Shown one piece after another: positions 16,731-24,767 of a stretch of DNA of 64,000 nt. Source of the stretch: Paratractidigestivibacter faecalis (GTDB lineage Bacteria; Actinomycetota; Coriobacteriia; Coriobacteriales; Atopobiaceae). Every line of letters begins with the position of its first letter. Positions within the stretch are counted from its first letter, which is position 1. The stretch lies in assembly GCF_003416765.1 (NCBI RefSeq), contig NZ_QSNG01000001.1, positions 1,700,742-1,764,741 on the forward strand, given 5' to 3'. The position numbers and the translations under genes are program-made. The notes below the pieces were generated by a model. It made no database searches and was not told where the DNA came from. It saw only the letters and a program-made list of their open reading frames with translations.

Positions 16731-17560
16731 GCGCAGTTCGCCTCCTCATAGGCCTTGAGGGACTGGCCCTCCTCGGTGCGGTACGCGGCCTGACGCGCGC
16801 GAAGGTCGTTCCAGTCGACCTTGGTGGCGTCAAAGTCGGGGCCGTCGACGCAGGCAAACTTGGTCTTGCCGTCGACCTCGACGCGGCAGCAGCCGCACAT
16901 GCCGGTGCCGTCAACCATGATGGGGTTGAGGCTGGCGGTGATGGGCGTGTTGTACTTCTCGGCCGTCATGGCGGAGAACTTCATCATGGGGACGGGGCCA
17001 ACGCAGAAGACCTGCGTGACGGCCTTGTCCTGGAGCAGGCGCTCCAGCGGGGCGGTGACCACGCCCTTCTCGCCGTAGGAGCCGTCGTCGGTGGTGATGT
17101 GGATGTGGTCGTCGTCCAGCAGCTCGCGGAACTGGTCCTCGAGCAGCAGGAGGTCCTTGGTGCGGGCGCCCATGATGGCGTGCACCTCGTGGCCGGTCTC
17201 GACCAGGTGCTTGGCAACCGGGAAGGCAATGGCCAGGCCGACGCCGCCGCCGATGACGGCGCAGGGGCCCTCGGCCATCTCGGTGGGCATGCCCAGAGGA
17301 CCGGTGACGTCCTTGATGGAGTCTCCGGCCTCGTAGGTGGACAGCATCTCGGTGGTCTTGCCGATCACCATGAAGATGAACTCGACCCAGCCCTCCTCGG
17401 GGTTCCAGCCCGCCAGGGTGAACGGCACGCGCTCGCCCGTCTCGTTGGCGCGGACCATGAGGAACTGGCCAGCGTGAGCGTGCTTGGCCATCTCAGGCGC
17501 CTCGATGCGGAACTTGAACACCTTCTCCGAGAACTGCGTCTTTTCGAGGATCTTGTACAT
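16712..17560 (-). CDS. nfnA: NfnA-type small subunit: ferredoxin-NADP reductase family FAD/[2Fe-2S] protein
   Basis: The product is 282 aa from ATG 17560 with GGAGAGGAG upstream. The N-terminal FAD barrel has RVPFTLAGW, the nucleotide domain has VIGGGVGLA, and the C-terminal [2Fe-2S] site is D218, C222, C225, C237 (VDGTGMCGCC...FACVDG), where Asp replaces a fourth cysteine as in characterised NfnA. It binds FAD and NAD(H) and pairs with NfnB. A -10-like TACAAT lies at 17668-17673 on the minus strand. The upstream gap (17561-17755) holds nothing else I recognise. Confidence 0.9.
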   Translation of the reverse strand: MYKILEKTQFSEKVFKFRIEAPEMAKHAHAGQFLMVRANETGERVPFTLAGWNPEEGWVEFIFMVIGKTTEMLSTYEAGDSIKDVTGPLGMPTEMAEGPCAVIGGGVGLAIAFPVAKHLVETGHEVHAIMGARTKDLLLLEDQFRELLDDDHIHITTDDGSYGEKGVVTAPLERLLQDKAVTQVFCVGPVPMMKFSAMTAEKYNTPITASLNPIMVDGTGMCGCCRVEVDGKTKFACVDGPDFDATKVDWNDLRARQAAYRTEEGQSLKAYEEANCACHRYR

Positions 17561-17755
17561 TAAGCGAACTCCTCTCCTGCAATCTCTCTTTTCTTTGAAG
17601 GCCGCTTACCGAGTCCCCCACAGACTTACCCGACGGCTGTTGCCACACGGCCTTCTCCAATCTGCAATTGTACCCTCAGCGCAGCGCTGCGATGAGCACC
17701 GCCGTTCGGGGGCACCAGCTACCGCTCGCCGAAAAGGCGTGGCTACTTAAGGCGG

Positions 17756-18337
17756 CTACTTGGCGCCTTCCGTGAGGACGCGCTCCACGAGGTCGGCGGC
17801 GCGCTCCGCCGTGATGTTGAACTCGTCGAGGAAGCCGCCCTTGAGCTCGCGCAGGACATAGTCCGCCACCTGCATCTTTCCGGGCGGGCGGCCAATGCCA
17901 AACTGCACGCGGGCAAAGTCGCGGCTGCCCAGCTTGTCGGCAATGGAGCGCAGGCCGTTGTGGGCGTTGAGGCCTCCGCCCAGCTTGAGGCGCACCTCGC
18001 CCGCGGCGAGATCGACCTCGTCGTGGACCACCAGGATCTGCTGGGGCGCCACGCGGTGGGCGCGGGCCAGCTTTGAGAGCGGGCCTCCGCTGGTGTTCAT
18101 GTAGCTCATGGGCTTGGCGAGAAGCACCTCCCGCTGCTCGCCGTCGGCCCCGCGCCAGGCGAGAGACGCCACCTGGGCCCCGGCCTCGCTCTTCCAGTAG
18201 CGGACGCCGTGGCGGGCGGCCAGGACGTCGACGGTGGCGAAGCCCGCGTTGTGGCGGGTGCGCTCGTAGTCTGCGTCGGGGTTTCCCAGGCCGCAGACGA
18301 CGGCTATGGTCGCGGGCGCAGCAGACGCCTTTGCCAT
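17756..18337 (-). CDS. pth: Peptidyl-tRNA hydrolase
   Basis: The product is 193 aa. ATG 18337 is chosen for its GGGGAGAAGCGC leader and because homology starts there; the longer frame runs through repeat DNA. It releases peptides from prematurely dropped peptidyl-tRNAs. Conserved residues are visible: Asn and catalytic His of RHNAGF, Asn of MNTSG, Asp of VHDEVDL, and KLGGGLNAHNGLRS. The length is normal. It lies downstream of glmU-prs, separated by a hairpin and a large palindrome. Confidence 0.95.
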   Translation of the reverse strand: MAKASAAPATIAVVCGLGNPDADYERTRHNAGFATVDVLAARHGVRYWKSEAGAQVASLAWRGADGEQREVLLAKPMSYMNTSGGPLSKLARAHRVAPQQILVVHDEVDLAAGEVRLKLGGGLNAHNGLRSIADKLGSRDFARVQFGIGRPPGKMQVADYVLRELKGGFLDEFNITAERAADLVERVLTEGAK

Positions 18338-18360
18338 GCGCTTCTCCCCTCTTGAAGAAA

Positions 18361-18385
18361 CGGGGCCGCCACTAGGACGGCCCCG
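18361..18385 (-). terminator. Hairpin between prs and pth, possible terminator
   Basis: CGGGGCCG (18361-18368) pairs with CGGCCCCG (18378-18385). On the minus strand it is followed by TTTCTTC. It may end the glmU-prs transcript or act as a partial stop before pth. Confidence 0.5.
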
Positions 18386-18407
18386 CGGACTTGCTGGTGC
18401 GAACGAG

Positions 18408-18442
18408 AAAGTTGACAAAGGGACTGTCCCTTTGTCAACTTT
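18408..18442. repeat. 35-bp near-perfect palindrome with GGGACtGTCCC core
   Basis: AAAGTTGACAAAGGGAC (18408-18424), one central T, then GTCCCTTTGTCAACTTT (18426-18442): 17-bp perfect arms. It lies 7 bp after the prs stop. The same core recurs at 23467-23494, again at a gene 3' end. Confidence 0.85.
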
Positions 18443-18449
18443 TGGCGGG

Positions 18450-19448
18450 CTACAGGTTGAGGCCGCCACCGAAGATGTTGGAGACAGGCTCGTTCATGTA
18501 GACGCTGTAGATGGCCTCGGCGAGCTCGTTAGCGATGCTGATGGACTTGATCTTGGAGCCCCCGGCGTTGGCGACCTCGCAGGGGATGACGTCGGTGACG
18601 ACGCACTCCTCGATGGGAGCCTCCTCCAGGCGCTCGATGGCGGGGCCGGAGAAGATGCCGTGGGTGGCGCACACGTAGATGTCGCCCGCGCCCATCTCCT
18701 TGAGCTTCTTGACGGAGCCGCACAGGGTGCCGGCGGTGTCGATCATGTCATCGTTGACGATGCAGGTCTTGCCCTTGATGTCGCCGATGATGCCCATGAC
18801 CTCTGAGACGTTGTGCTTGGGGCGGCCCTTGTGGGCGATGGCAAGGTCGCAGCCCAGGTAGTCGGAGAGCTTCTTGGCGGCCTTGGCGCGGCCCATGTCC
18901 GGGGAGACCACGACGGTGTTGTCCCAGTCGAGGTCCTTGTTCTTCTTGAAGTAGTCGCCCAGCAGGAAGAGGGCGGTGAGGTGGGTCACAGGCACGTCGA
19001 AGAAGCCCTGAATCTGGCCCTGGTGCAGGTCGACGGTGATGACCTGGTCCACGCCGGCGGCCTCGAGCAGGTTGGCCACCAGACGGGCGGTGATGGGCTC
19101 GCGGGCGGCAGCCTTGCGGTCCTGGCGGGCATAGCCGTAGTGCGGGATGACCGCGATGAACTTGCTGCAGCTGGCGCGCTTGGCGGCGTCGCAGACGATG
19201 AGGGTCTCCATGAGGAGGTCGTTGACGTTGGAGCCGGCGAGAGTCTGGATGAAGTAGACGTCGTCGCCGCGGACGGACTCGGTGAAGCGGGCGTAGATCT
19301 CGCCGTTGGCGAACTTCTCGATGTTCAGGCCCTGCAGCTCAAGGTGCAGGATGTCGGCGATCTTCTCGGCCAGGGCCGGATTGCCGGTGCCCGTGTAGAG
19401 CTTGATCTCCTTGTTGACGGGCATGGGGTCACTCAGATTCTCGTACAT
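18450..19448 (-). CDS. prs: Ribose-phosphate pyrophosphokinase (PRPP synthetase)
   Basis: The product is 332 aa; ATG 19448 lies one base after the glmU stop. It makes PRPP from ribose 5-phosphate and ATP for nucleotide, His and Trp synthesis. Landmarks: FANGEIYARFTESVRGDDVYFIQ, HYGYARQDRK (ATP-binding flexible-loop region), VVVSPDMGRAKAAKKL, and the PRPP loop DDMIDTAGTL. The length is slightly above the usual 315 because of a few extra N-terminal residues; a second in-frame ATG (MPVNKEIK) at 19424 is possible. Confidence 0.95.
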   Translation of the reverse strand: MYENLSDPMPVNKEIKLYTGTGNPALAEKIADILHLELQGLNIEKFANGEIYARFTESVRGDDVYFIQTLAGSNVNDLLMETLIVCDAAKRASCSKFIAVIPHYGYARQDRKAAAREPITARLVANLLEAAGVDQVITVDLHQGQIQGFFDVPVTHLTALFLLGDYFKKNKDLDWDNTVVVSPDMGRAKAAKKLSDYLGCDLAIAHKGRPKHNVSEVMGIIGDIKGKTCIVNDDMIDTAGTLCGSVKKLKEMGAGDIYVCATHGIFSGPAIERLEEAPIEECVVTDVIPCEVANAGGSKIKSISIANELAEAIYSVYMNEPVSNIFGGGLNL

Positions 19449-19449
19449 C

Positions 19450-20844
19450 TTAGGCCTGGTCCTTCCTCAGTCGCTCGAGCCTCTTGCTGGCAAAACCTTC
19501 AACTATATGCTGCTCGCTGCGCTCGATGGCAAGGGCGTCAGCGGGAACATCGCGGGTGATGCAGGAGCTGGCGCCGGTGATGGCGCCCTCCCCAATGGTG
19601 ACGGGCGCGACCATCATGGTGTCGGAGCCAATGAAGACGTTGTCTCCGATGGTGGTGCGGCTCTTGTGGACGCCGTCGTAGTTGCACGTGATGGAGCCGC
19701 CGCCGATGTTGACGTGGTCTCCCATGGTGCAGTCGCCGATGTAGGAGAGGTGGGGCACCTTGGAGCCGCGGCCCACCACGGTGTTCTTGAGCTCGACGTG
19801 GGTGCCGATGTGGGCGCCCTCGAGCACGTGGGCGCCGCCGCGCAGGTAGGCGCGCGGGCCGCAGGTGACGCCGTCGTCGATGGTGACGTCGGTGCCGACG
19901 GTCTCCTCGAGCGTGACGTCGTTGGCAACGGCGCAGTTGGTGAGGCGTGTGTTGGGGCCGACGACGCAGCCCTCGCCCACCGACGTGCTGCCCCAGAGCA
20001 TGGTCATGGGGAGAAGCTCGGTGTCCCTGCCGACGGTGACGTCCGGGCCGACCCAGACGGTCTTGGGGTCCAGCATGGTGACGCCGGAGGCCATGAGGCC
20101 CTCGTTGATCTTGGCCTGCGCCAGGGCCGAGAGCTCGGCCAGTTGGATGCGGGAGTTCACGCCGAGGCCCTCGCGGTAGTCCTCGCAGTGCGTGATGGTG
20201 GTGGCGTAGCCGTGGCCGCGCAGAATCTCGACCATGTCGGGCAGGTAGTACTCGCTCTGGGCGTTTTGGTTGCCCACCTCGCCGATGTACTTGGCAAGAA
20301 GGGCGCCGTCAAAGGCGTAGCAGCCGGCGTTGCACTCAAGGAGGCCGGCGGCCTGCTCGGGCGTGCAGTCCTTCTGCTCGATGATGCGCGTGACGGAGCC
20401 GTCCTCGGCAAGCTCGATGCGGCCATAGCCAAACGGGTCAGGCGGCGTCATGGTGAGGATGGCAGCCGCATGCTGGCCGCCGGAGACGCTCTGGGCAAAG
20501 GCGCGGATGGTCTCGGGCTCAATGAGCGGCAGGTCGCCGTTGAGGACCACGACGGGGCCCTCGCCGATGCCAGCAGCCTCGATGGCCACGCGAGTGGCGT
20601 GGGCGGTGCCCAGGCGCTCGGCCTGCTCGACGCACTCCACGTCAGTCTCCGCGGCCAGGTGGGCGCGGACCTCCTCGGCGCCGTTGCCCACGACGACCAC
20701 GATGCGGTCCGCACCGGCGGCGCGCGCGGCACGCGTGACCCAGCTGACCAGAGGCCTGTCGAGCAACTTGTGCATTACCTTGGGGTGACGGGACTTCATA
20801 CGCGTTCCCTCGCCGGCAGCGAGGATGATCGCGGTCATTGCCAT
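19450..20844 (-). CDS. glmU: Bifunctional GlmU: GlcNAc-1-phosphate uridyltransferase / glucosamine-1-phosphate acetyltransferase
   Basis: The product is 464 aa. ATG 20844 lies 10 nt after GGAGG; an in-frame ATG at 20868 has no ribosome site and a closer ATG at 20838 is possible. It makes UDP-GlcNAc for peptidoglycan. The N-terminal pyrophosphorylase motif is LAAGEGTRMKSRHPKVMHKL, with LNGDLPLI after it. The C-terminal half is a left-handed beta-helix of hexapeptide repeats (GSKVPHLSYIGDCTMGDHVNIGGG), ending with the acetyltransferase region. It is tightly coupled to prs. Confidence 0.95.
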   Translation of the reverse strand: MAMTAIILAAGEGTRMKSRHPKVMHKLLDRPLVSWVTRAARAAGADRIVVVVGNGAEEVRAHLAAETDVECVEQAERLGTAHATRVAIEAAGIGEGPVVVLNGDLPLIEPETIRAFAQSVSGGQHAAAILTMTPPDPFGYGRIELAEDGSVTRIIEQKDCTPEQAAGLLECNAGCYAFDGALLAKYIGEVGNQNAQSEYYLPDMVEILRGHGYATTITHCEDYREGLGVNSRIQLAELSALAQAKINEGLMASGVTMLDPKTVWVGPDVTVGRDTELLPMTMLWGSTSVGEGCVVGPNTRLTNCAVANDVTLEETVGTDVTIDDGVTCGPRAYLRGGAHVLEGAHIGTHVELKNTVVGRGSKVPHLSYIGDCTMGDHVNIGGGSITCNYDGVHKSRTTIGDNVFIGSDTMMVAPVTIGEGAITGASSCITRDVPADALAIERSEQHIVEGFASKRLERLRKDQA

Positions 20845-21041
20845 GGGTTGTTGGCCTCCAATGTGCATGGTCCCAGCAAAACGTTTTCAGTCTAGCGCAA
20901 CAGGCGTCCCGAAGGCGCGAAGCGGCGGCAGCCGGTAAGCCCTGCGTAAAAACCGCAGGATTATAGGGGTGGGAGTAACGTTTTACCTCACGTACGACCA
21001 GACGCCGGGCGCGTGCGGCGCACGGCCGCGCGGCTTCTTGC

Positions 21042-21047
21042 TACAAT
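21042..21047 (+). promoter_or_regulatory. -10 element of the tRNA-Gln promoter
   Basis: TACAAT lies 13 nt before the tRNA-Gln 5' end; no good -35 is seen 17 bp upstream. A CCTGCG/CGCAGG hairpin at 20941-20959 lies further upstream. Confidence 0.5.
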
Positions 21048-21059
21048 GAGTCCTTGCCC

Positions 21060-21134
21060 AGGGGTATCGTCCAATGGTTAGGACAGTGGTTTTTGGTGCC
21101 ATCAATGTGGGTTCGAATCCTACTACCCCTGCCA
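21060..21134 (+). tRNA. tRNA-Gln (anticodon UUG)
   Basis: This is a 75-nt cloverleaf with encoded CCA. The acceptor stem is AGGGGTA/TACCCCT with discriminator G73, the D arm is GTCC/GGAC, the anticodon loop is TTTTGGT giving UUG, and the T arm is GTGGG-TTCGAAT-CCTAC. A terminator follows after 11 nt. Confidence 0.95.
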
Positions 21135-21145
21135 CTTGGTGCAGC

Positions 21146-21179
21146 AAAAGGCGAGAAGCGCGCGCTTCTCGCCTTTTTT
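21146..21179. terminator. Terminator built from an inverted GGCGAGAAG pair
   Basis: AAAAGGCGAGAAGCG and CGCTTCTCGCCTTTTTT form a 15-bp stem with a 2-nt turn and six T residues on the plus strand. It ends tRNA-Gln and, with four T residues on the other strand, may also end the minus-strand glycosyltransferase transcript (stop at 21227). Both stem halves contain the interspersed octamer. Confidence 0.9.
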
Positions 21180-21226
21180 GTTGCGCCTTGGGTGAACGGG
21201 GCAGCCCCGATTGCGTTTTGGGTTCG

Positions 21227-22219
21227 CTACTCCAGCGGGGGCATGGGCTCCCAGGCGGGATCGTGCAGAATGCGACGGCTCTCCTTGTAGCCAGCCCACA
21301 GGCGCGCCCAGCCGCTGCCCAGGTGCTCGCGGTCCACCAGCATGATGCGGATGAGCTCCTTTGAGAAGTTGGCCAGCGTGCCCACGGCATAGCCCACGGG
21401 GTTGTAGTCGCCGTACAGGCGATAATAGCGGGCCAGGTAGGCGCGGTTGCGCGTGATGTAGTAGCGTGTCATGTCCGACGTGGAGTTGAGCTGGCGGACG
21501 CGGCCGACCTCCTTGTTGGCCACCTCGCGGCGGCGCGAGAGCACGTAGTCCGGCACGTAGTAGACCTTGCCCGCCTTGCTGGCCAGGTAGCCGTAGCAGG
21601 CGTCGTCCAGGTAGATGAAGAAGCGCGGGTCGGGCAGGCCAATCTTCTTCACCAGGCCGCGGCTGAAGAAGCTGCCCTCAAAGCAGAGGGCGTTTGCCAG
21701 CTTGTAGCGCTCGCCGGGCTTCCAGCCGTCGCGCGAGAACGGGTTGTAGATGGCAAGGCCCGTCCAGAAGCGGTGCTGCCAGAAGAAGTGCCCGCCGTCG
21801 AAGTCCCGGCGCTGACCCATGATGGCATCGGCCTCCTCGGACCAGCGGGCCAGCGTGGCCAGACCGTCGGGCTCCACTGCCACATCGTCGTCCATGACCC
21901 AGAACCACTCGGCGCCCAGCTCAAAGGCACGCCCGACGCCCGCAGAGAAGCCGCCTGCGCCACCGGTGTTCTCCTCCATGGGCACGTACTCCAGCCGAGA
22001 AGTGCCCCCCTCGGCGTCCGGGTCGTCCGTCGTGGGGCCCCAGGCGGCGTCAAGCTCGGCGGCAAACGAGGCCGCCATCTGCGCCGTGCGCGGGGAGTTC
22101 TCGTTGTCCACCACCACGACGCGCCATGCGGGAACGGTTAGTTTCTTGATGGACTCGAAGAGCTGCGCCAGGAGCTCCTGGCGCTTGAAGGTCACGATGA
22201 CTATGGCAGGTCTTCTCAT
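21227..22219 (-). CDS. Family 2 glycosyltransferase (GlfT2/rhamnosyltransferase-like)
   Basis: The product is 330 aa. The N-terminal GT-A fold is IVIVTFKRQELLAQLFESI. The conserved ENTGGAGGFSAG stretch is typical of galactofuranosyl- and rhamnosyl-transferases that use UDP-Galf or dTDP-Rha. The metal site is WVMDDDVAVE. FFIYLDDACYGYLASKAG fits the acceptor region. No TM segment is visible, so it works at the inner membrane face on a wall or polysaccharide precursor. It is divergent from the next glycosyltransferase; the 130-nt gap contains TAGTATATAAGG, which can give a -10 on either strand, and one GGCGAGAA copy. Confidence 0.88.
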   Translation of the reverse strand: MRRPAIVIVTFKRQELLAQLFESIKKLTVPAWRVVVVDNENSPRTAQMAASFAAELDAAWGPTTDDPDAEGGTSRLEYVPMEENTGGAGGFSAGVGRAFELGAEWFWVMDDDVAVEPDGLATLARWSEEADAIMGQRRDFDGGHFFWQHRFWTGLAIYNPFSRDGWKPGERYKLANALCFEGSFFSRGLVKKIGLPDPRFFIYLDDACYGYLASKAGKVYYVPDYVLSRRREVANKEVGRVRQLNSTSDMTRYYITRNRAYLARYYRLYGDYNPVGYAVGTLANFSKELIRIMLVDREHLGSGWARLWAGYKESRRILHDPAWEPMPPLE

Positions 22220-22349
22220 CAGCTCTCCCAGTTGGCGTGCGTATGGCCGCGGTCGGGCAGAACGCCCCGCGCGGCTGGTCTAGTATATAAGGTTACGGCA
22301 ACACGGGCTTCTCGCCGGCCAGAGCGCGGGAGCACCCGAGGGAGGACAC

Positions 22350-23453
22350 ATGAGCACCACCAAGCCAGAGCCCGGACTCGTGAGCGTCATCGTGCCAACG
22401 TACAACGTGGCGGCCACGCTCGACCAGTGCCTGGCCAGCATAGAGGGGCAGACGCACCAGCAGGTAGAGGTCATCGTGGTAAACGACGGATCGACCGACG
22501 AGTCATCTGCCGTCGCGCACGCGCACGCCGCTCGCGACCAGCGCGTCGTTGTGGTGGACAAGCCCAACGAGGGTTACGGCGCCTCCTGCAACCGCGGCAT
22601 TGCCATGGCTCGCGGCGAGTGGGTGAGCATCGTGGAGCCGGACGACTATCTTGACCCCGGCGCGTTTGCCGGCATGATCGCCCAGGCCGCGCGCGTGGGC
22701 GGCGCAGACGTGGTCAAGTGCGCCTACTGGCGCCTCTTTGAGGGTGCGGACAGGCAGCAGACCCGCGTGACCTGCCCGTACAAGGGGCGCGTACGCCCGC
22801 CCCGCCAGCCCTTTGCCGTGGGAGAGGGCATCGAGCTCATGCTACACCACCCAGCCATCTGGGCTGCCCTGTACCGAACGGAGTTCCTGCGCGAGCGCGG
22901 CATCCGCTTCCTGGAGATTCCGGGCGCTGGCTGGGCCGACAACCCCTTCCTGGTTGAGACCCTCTGCGCCACGGACCGCATTGCCTACGTGGACGAGCCG
23001 TACTACTTCTACCGCGAGCACGACCTCAACGATGCCGAGGGCCTGGCGCGCAAAAGCCCGCTCACGCCGCTCGCGCGCTGGAACGACATGATGGACGCCG
23101 CCGACCGCCTCGGCGAGAAGGACCCGCGCGTCCGGGCGGCACTTGCCCTGCGAGGAATCAACTACGCGACCATTACCGTGAGCGCCGCGGGCATGGGTGC
23201 CCCTGGCCTGAAGGACCTGCTGCGCCGCTCCATGGAGCGGCTGGACCCCGCCGACGTCATGGGAAACCCCGCCGTCGGCCCTGCGGGAAGGCAGCTCTTT
23301 ACGCAGGTCATGGGCTTGTCCGAGCCGCAAGGCGGCAAGCTCGCGCACATGGGCTACCTGGCGCGCGAGGGCGTCTGGCGCGTCCGCCAGAACGGCCTGG
23401 GCTTCACGCTGCGCAACGCGGCGAGCCGCGTGAACAGGCTCTTCTCGCGGTAG
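22350..23453 (+). CDS. Family 2 glycosyltransferase
   Basis: The product is 367 aa from ATG 22350 with GGAGGACAC upstream. It has the GT-A core VSVIVPTYNVAATLDQCLASI, VVNDGSTDESS and NEGYGASCNRGI, with the metal-binding stretch VEPDDYLDPGAF. The C-terminal 150 residues are helical and basic at the end (NRLFSR), possibly membrane-associating. It probably acts in surface polysaccharide synthesis together with the two flanking transferases; donor and acceptor unknown. Confidence 0.9.
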   Translation: MSTTKPEPGLVSVIVPTYNVAATLDQCLASIEGQTHQQVEVIVVNDGSTDESSAVAHAHAARDQRVVVVDKPNEGYGASCNRGIAMARGEWVSIVEPDDYLDPGAFAGMIAQAARVGGADVVKCAYWRLFEGADRQQTRVTCPYKGRVRPPRQPFAVGEGIELMLHHPAIWAALYRTEFLRERGIRFLEIPGAGWADNPFLVETLCATDRIAYVDEPYYFYREHDLNDAEGLARKSPLTPLARWNDMMDAADRLGEKDPRVRAALALRGINYATITVSAAGMGAPGLKDLLRRSMERLDPADVMGNPAVGPAGRQLFTQVMGLSEPQGGKLAHMGYLAREGVWRVRQNGLGFTLRNAASRVNRLFSR

Positions 23454-23466
23454 ACGGCCCTGGGGT

Positions 23467-23494
23467 TGAGAAAAGGGACTGTCCCCTTTTCTCA
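23467..23494. repeat. Palindrome with GGGACtGTCCC core at convergent gene ends
   Basis: TGAGAAAAGGGAC - t - GTCCCCTTTTCTCA forms arms that match except for one extra C on the right side. The stop codon of the minus-strand transferase (23492-23494) is the first triplet of the right arm. The core is identical to that at 18408-18442. Confidence 0.8.
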
Positions 23495-24589
23495 CACGTA
23501 GGCGTCGGGAGAGGTGCCGGCGGGCATGCCGTGGCGCAGGAGCCCCCAGAGCTTTGCCTGGGAGTATGCCTTGCGCGCGTTGCCGTTGCGGATGGACGGC
23601 GTCATGGCGCGCGTGAAGCCGTCGCGCGGCTGGGCCACGCTGGCCGCGAGCTGCGCGTGCTCGGTGGAAATCATGCGAGAAACGCTCTCCAGGTCCTCGG
23701 CCTTGGGCGCGATGGGGCCACGGCCCGCCACGCCGTCTATGCAGGCGACGAGAATCTCCACGTAGCGGCGCTGCAGCATCTCCATGCTGGCGGCGTCGCC
23801 CTCCATGCCCCAGTGGCGCAGCAGCGCGAGCGTGGCCGCGTACTCGGTTTCGAGGCGCTGATAGGTCTGGGGGCCCGGCGCGGGAAGGCCCAGGTCTCCC
23901 ACGGAGAGGGCCACGTGGTAGCGGGTGGCGGAGACCATTCCGACGCGCTCCACGTCACGCAGGAAGCCCAGCGTGAAGCCGTGGATGGAGTCCATCTGGC
24001 CTGCGTCTGCGCCGGCGCAGGCCTTGGACGCAAACCCCACGCCGGCCGCAAGGGTCACCTGGCGGTCAAAGAGCTTTGCGCAGAGCGGCGCCATGAGGCC
24101 GCGGTCAAACAGGGACCACGCGGCGGCGCGGAAGTCGTGCTGGGTCAGGAAGACGCGGTCCTCGGACTCCGCCACAAGCGAGAGCTCGCGGGAGCCCACG
24201 GCAACGTTGACCGTAAAGCCGCCCATGACGAGCTCGAGGTCGGACTTCTGGGCAGCATCCAGGAGCTCCGCCAGAAGCGCGGGCTCGGCCCAGGCGCTCT
24301 GGCGCATCATCAGCACGTACTCTCCCCTGGCACGCGACAGCGCCAGGTCAAGCGCCGAGAAGACGCTCTTGTCCTCAACGTGCGTCACCGAGATGCGCAT
24401 GTCACGCTCTGACATGGTGTCAAGGATGCGGGCCGTGCCGTCGGTGGAGCCGGCGTCCACGGCAACGACCTCAAAGTTGGTGAACGTCTGGGCCTGCAGG
24501 CTCTCTAGCGCTCGGCGCACCGTGGGCTCTCCGTCATGAACTGCCATAAGAACGGAAACCACGGGCGATGTTGGCGAGAAACCCGTCAT
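23492..24589 (-). CDS. Family 2 glycosyltransferase-like protein lacking the DXD motif
   Basis: The product is 365 aa. The N-terminus has the GT-A pattern VVSVLMAVHDGEPTVRRALESL and VVAVDAGSTDGTARIL. Where the metal-binding DXD normally follows strand 4, the sequence reads EYVLMMRQSAWAEP (residues 90-103), with no acidic pair. Either it uses a metal-free mechanism or it is a non-catalytic partner. The C-terminal half matches nothing I recognise. It is convergent with the preceding transferase, and its stop lies in a palindrome. Confidence 0.75.
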   Translation of the reverse strand: MTGFSPTSPVVSVLMAVHDGEPTVRRALESLQAQTFTNFEVVAVDAGSTDGTARILDTMSERDMRISVTHVEDKSVFSALDLALSRARGEYVLMMRQSAWAEPALLAELLDAAQKSDLELVMGGFTVNVAVGSRELSLVAESEDRVFLTQHDFRAAAWSLFDRGLMAPLCAKLFDRQVTLAAGVGFASKACAGADAGQMDSIHGFTLGFLRDVERVGMVSATRYHVALSVGDLGLPAPGPQTYQRLETEYAATLALLRHWGMEGDAASMEMLQRRYVEILVACIDGVAGRGPIAPKAEDLESVSRMISTEHAQLAASVAQPRDGFTRAMTPSIRNGNARKAYSQAKLWGLLRHGMPAGTSPDAYV

Positions 24590-24685
24590 TGCCAGCTGCG
24601 CTCCTAACCCCTTTGCTTGAGAACCCCAAGGCGAGGCTCTTCTCGCCCAGTCATGGTAAGGGTAGCAGCAGCCTCAAAGCAGAAA

Positions 24686-24710
24686 TGCCCTCCACCAGGG
24701 GCGGAGGGCA
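24686..24710 (-). terminator. Terminator after the membrane-protein gene
   Basis: TGCCCTCC (24686-24693) pairs with GGAGGGCA (24703-24710). On the minus strand it is followed by TTTCTGC, about 60 nt after the gene stop at 24768. Confidence 0.6.
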
Positions 24711-24767
24711 AATCAAGCAGAATCAACAGAGGTGTGGAGGAGGCGTTGAGCCCGGCAGCCGCACGGC

